From a virus, in the IMG/VR virus record IMGVR_UViG_3300020438_000327, positions 1-21,486 of that record: a stretch of 21,486 nt of DNA. One strand, 5' to 3'. This document shows, piece by piece, positions 19,370 to 21,486 of this stretch. The notes under the pieces were generated by a model. It saw only the letters and a program-made list of their open reading frames with translations. It made no database searches and was not told where the DNA came from. The position numbers and the translations under genes were made by a program. How positions within the stretch are numbered: position 1 is the first letter of the stretch; each line of letters opens with the position of its first letter.

Positions 19370-21486
19370 TAGTATGATGCTACAGCCCTAAGATCTTGAA
19401 TCTTTGGTACAAATGCAGGGTTTGACGATTTCATTACGACCTTGATAGCAAATGATGAGAACTCAGGAAGATCTTCAACACTATAACTCAACTCTTGATA
19501 TGAAGATTGTTTCTCTGTAATTCCACTAATGGAATTTTCAGCAGTTGCAATAACATCAACGTCTGGAAGTCCAGTACCATTAAAACTAATCCATTCAATA
19601 TCATCAAAGTTTTCCTGAGAGGAAGACTTTTTGATCCTATATAGAATTTCAATATTTTTAATTTCTGTTGTATTAGCAGTTAATTTGACATCAATAGATG
19701 TTCCAGGATTATCAATTGATACTTCTTTAGTTACATATTTAGCAAGACTTGAACTATTCTTAGATTGATTATCAGAAGTAAATTCAACTCCATTTGTATA
19801 TGATACTTTAGATATTTCAAGCCACCCATATTCATCAGATGCTTGTCCTGTATATGAAATAATATCATTTACACGGAAGATATCATTTGCCATATCAGAA
19901 ATACTTTGTGTTCTAGCAAGTGCTCCTGCTTGCCAAGGACTAGTATAGTCATCATTAATTGGATTTTTATCATTAACTAATTCTAATACCTTAGTAATAG
20001 GATTCCATAAAATTACTCTTCCTGATATTTTACCAGTGTATAACTCTGCTAATTTATTACTAGCTGCATCTCTAGATGGATTTCTAGCAGTAATATATGT
20101 TGCTGGTGAAGTAGTCCAAGGAATGTTTACATCCTGTTTAGATACTGGAGTTGATCCACTATTACTAATAGTAACATCTCCAGCAAATGACTGTTCAAAT
20201 GTTAATTTTTCACCTGCTGTAAATACAGAAACTGTTTTTAATTTAACCCATACTGTTGCATCATTTACTTTAACAATTTCACCTGAAGCATTACTTGTTT
20301 GACCTGTTACTGTTGTGTAAAGATCAATTGATTCTCCACCAGAAATATCAATACCACTAGTTGAGAATTGGTATATATCATAGAACTCAATTAACTGATT
20401 CCTACGTCCAAAACGATTCTCCTGACCTTTAGCATTTTCAATTCTATTTGATATAAGTTTAAGTGAAGATCTAGAAAGATCAACGAATGGTGATAGATGA
20501 GAAACATCACTCTTCAATGTTAACTTATATTCTAAAGACCTATCAACATTATTAACTGTTTGATTGATCTTAGACGCAACAACCTTTTGATTGATGAAGA
20601 AGAAATCTTCATTTAAAAAAGTTTTTTCGTATGTATTTGTCTGGTCGTAAGAAGTAAATGTTCCAATATTATCATCTATAGGAGCAATAGGTGTTGTCTT
20701 AATTTCAGTTTCAATACTAGTATTGCTAAAAGACAAATTAGGAACAACTGCATGTAATTTTTCAAACTTTCTATTGTATGATACTAGTACATTTGTACCA
20801 CCACCAATAGAATTTGATGTTGCTCTTGAAGTTGTTGTTATGTTATAATGGTCAGTACCAATATTTGATACTTTGTATAATTCTGTGTTTAATTTAGATG
20901 ATGTTATTCCACCAACATCTACTGCCCCTTTGAAGAATACATGTGAATTGGTATCTTCAAATCCATTATTAGGATGATTTACTTTAACTACTATATTATT
21001 ATTCCTGAATAGTGCTGATGTAGAACCTGCATCAGAACTTGAATCAGTTTCAATAGGATCTACGTCAAGTAATTCATATCCAAGATCTTCATTTGTAAGG
21101 AGAAGTTCTGCTGATCTGCTAATATTAAATTCAGCACGATGTAGACTAAACTTAACGTCCTCAAATAAATCTTCAGTCCAAGCATTAGTATTCTGAGATT
21201 TAAATAGAGAACCTAAAGAAGGTTGTGTTGTTACTGTGGTGCTTGTAGCAATTTCAGTTTCACCTAGTTTGGATGCCCATATATCATATTCAACAGAATC
21301 TGTTTCTATAGCAAGAGCATACTCAGTATCATTCTGTAAATAAACAGGATAATTAAACTTAAATTGAGTTGGAGTTGTTGATGCAGTTACACCAGTTTCA
21401 TCAATTGCAATACCCATACGAACTGCTGGACTATCAATAGTAATAAACGATTCAATTTCAGCACCAGCATTACCAGTACCTGTTCC
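19369..21486 (-). CDS. Large baseplate/neck-type structural protein, C-terminal 705 residues (5' end outside window)
   Basis: The frame is open to the window edge. An internal ATG at 21417 is not taken as the start because the 23 codons upstream (ending SFITIDSPAVR) continue the same domain. The visible part opens with a beta-sandwich carrying PTQFKFNYPVYLQNDTEYAL...SVEYDIWASKLGE. SLFKSQNTNAWTEDLFEDVKF and HRAEFNI follow. This opening is typical of large phage structural proteins that decorate or cap the baseplate. The middle has NQKVVASKINQTV and HLSPFVDLSRSSLKLISNRI. A GQTSNASGEI module occurs near visible residue 395. The end has YVTKEVSIDNPGTSIDVKL and FSSFAIKVVMKSSNPAFVPK. Such proteins are long-known virion components in T4-like cyanophages. 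The exact T4 counterpart cannot be named from this fragment. Confidence 0.85.
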   Translation of the reverse strand, partial: GTGTGNAGAEIESFITIDSPAVRMGIAIDETGVTASTTPTQFKFNYPVYLQNDTEYALAIETDSVEYDIWASKLGETEIATSTTVTTQPSLGSLFKSQNTNAWTEDLFEDVKFSLHRAEFNISRSAELLLTNEDLGYELLDVDPIETDSSSDAGSTSALFRNNNIVVKVNHPNNGFEDTNSHVFFKGAVDVGGITSSKLNTELYKVSNIGTDHYNITTTSRATSNSIGGGTNVLVSYNRKFEKLHAVVPNLSFSNTSIETEIKTTPIAPIDDNIGTFTSYDQTNTYEKTFLNEDFFFINQKVVASKINQTVNNVDRSLEYKLTLKSDVSHLSPFVDLSRSSLKLISNRIENAKGQENRFGRRNQLIEFYDIYQFSTSGIDISGGESIDLYTTVTGQTSNASGEIVKVNDATVWVKLKTVSVFTAGEKLTFEQSFAGDVTISNSGSTPVSKQDVNIPWTTSPATYITARNPSRDAASNKLAELYTGKISGRVILWNPITKVLELVNDKNPINDDYTSPWQAGALARTQSISDMANDIFRVNDIISYTGQASDEYGWLEISKVSYTNGVEFTSDNQSKNSSSLAKYVTKEVSIDNPGTSIDVKLTANTTEIKNIEILYRIKKSSSQENFDDIEWISFNGTGLPDVDVIATAENSISGITEKQSSYQELSYSVEDLPEFSSFAIKVVMKSSNPAFVPKIQDLRAVASY

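Noticed and set aside
1-21486. tRNA genes, CRISPR arrays, insertion sequences or att sites
   Set aside because: No cloverleaf-like segment, regularly spaced short repeats with spacers, transposase, or integrase-type site was seen. All repeats found are in-frame coding repeats of structural genes.

Overview
The window reads as part of the structural-gene region of a T4-like marine cyanophage (a myovirus of Synechococcus or Prochlorococcus). The evidence is the gene content, since no host gene is present. All fourteen genes lie on the minus strand, are tightly packed, and are recognisable or plausible virion proteins. The DNA is AT-rich, and several gene starts are preceded by T4-type late promoter octamers (nATAAATA). 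There are no tRNAs, insertion sequences, CRISPR arrays, DNA-metabolism genes or photosynthesis genes.

In transcription order (high to low coordinate) the window opens with the C-terminal part of a large baseplate/neck-type structural protein (19369-21486, 5' end outside). A 70-residue coiled-coil protein follows, then the first fibre module: a 1233-residue tail fibre (15469-19170), a four-cysteine 104-residue protein, a tail-assembly-chaperone-like protein and a second, paralogous 701-residue tail fibre (12551-14656). Next are a 66-residue coiled-coil protein, a BppU-like beta-sandwich protein, a 241-residue structural protein and a 464-residue structural protein built from inserted beta modules. 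A strong intrinsic terminator lies between this gene and a giant 1938-residue repeat protein (3891-9707). The window ends with a short Mtd-N-like protein, a 121-residue conserved protein and the first ~1005 codons of a fibre or spike protein with carbohydrate-binding repeats and a beta-helix (1-3017, 3' end outside).

The likely joint job is the host-facing part of the virion: baseplate attachment, fibre shafts, fibre tips and sugar- or surface-binding modules, with dedicated assembly helpers. Protein modules are reused between genes: paired fibre N- and C-termini, GTSG-type beta modules, and 'AYGWGDHS' and 'FTPPDLS' shaft repeats. This looks like recombination-driven shuffling of adhesins.

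The most striking observation is a cupredoxin-like domain inserted in the collar domain of the 1233-residue fibre. It carries a His...Cys-x2-His-x2-Met set with the spacing of amicyanin-type copper sites. The same protein has seven His-x-His motifs at its C-terminus, like the iron-binding needle of T4 gp37. Also notable are the 13-copy nested-repeat giant protein and the terminator directly upstream of it.
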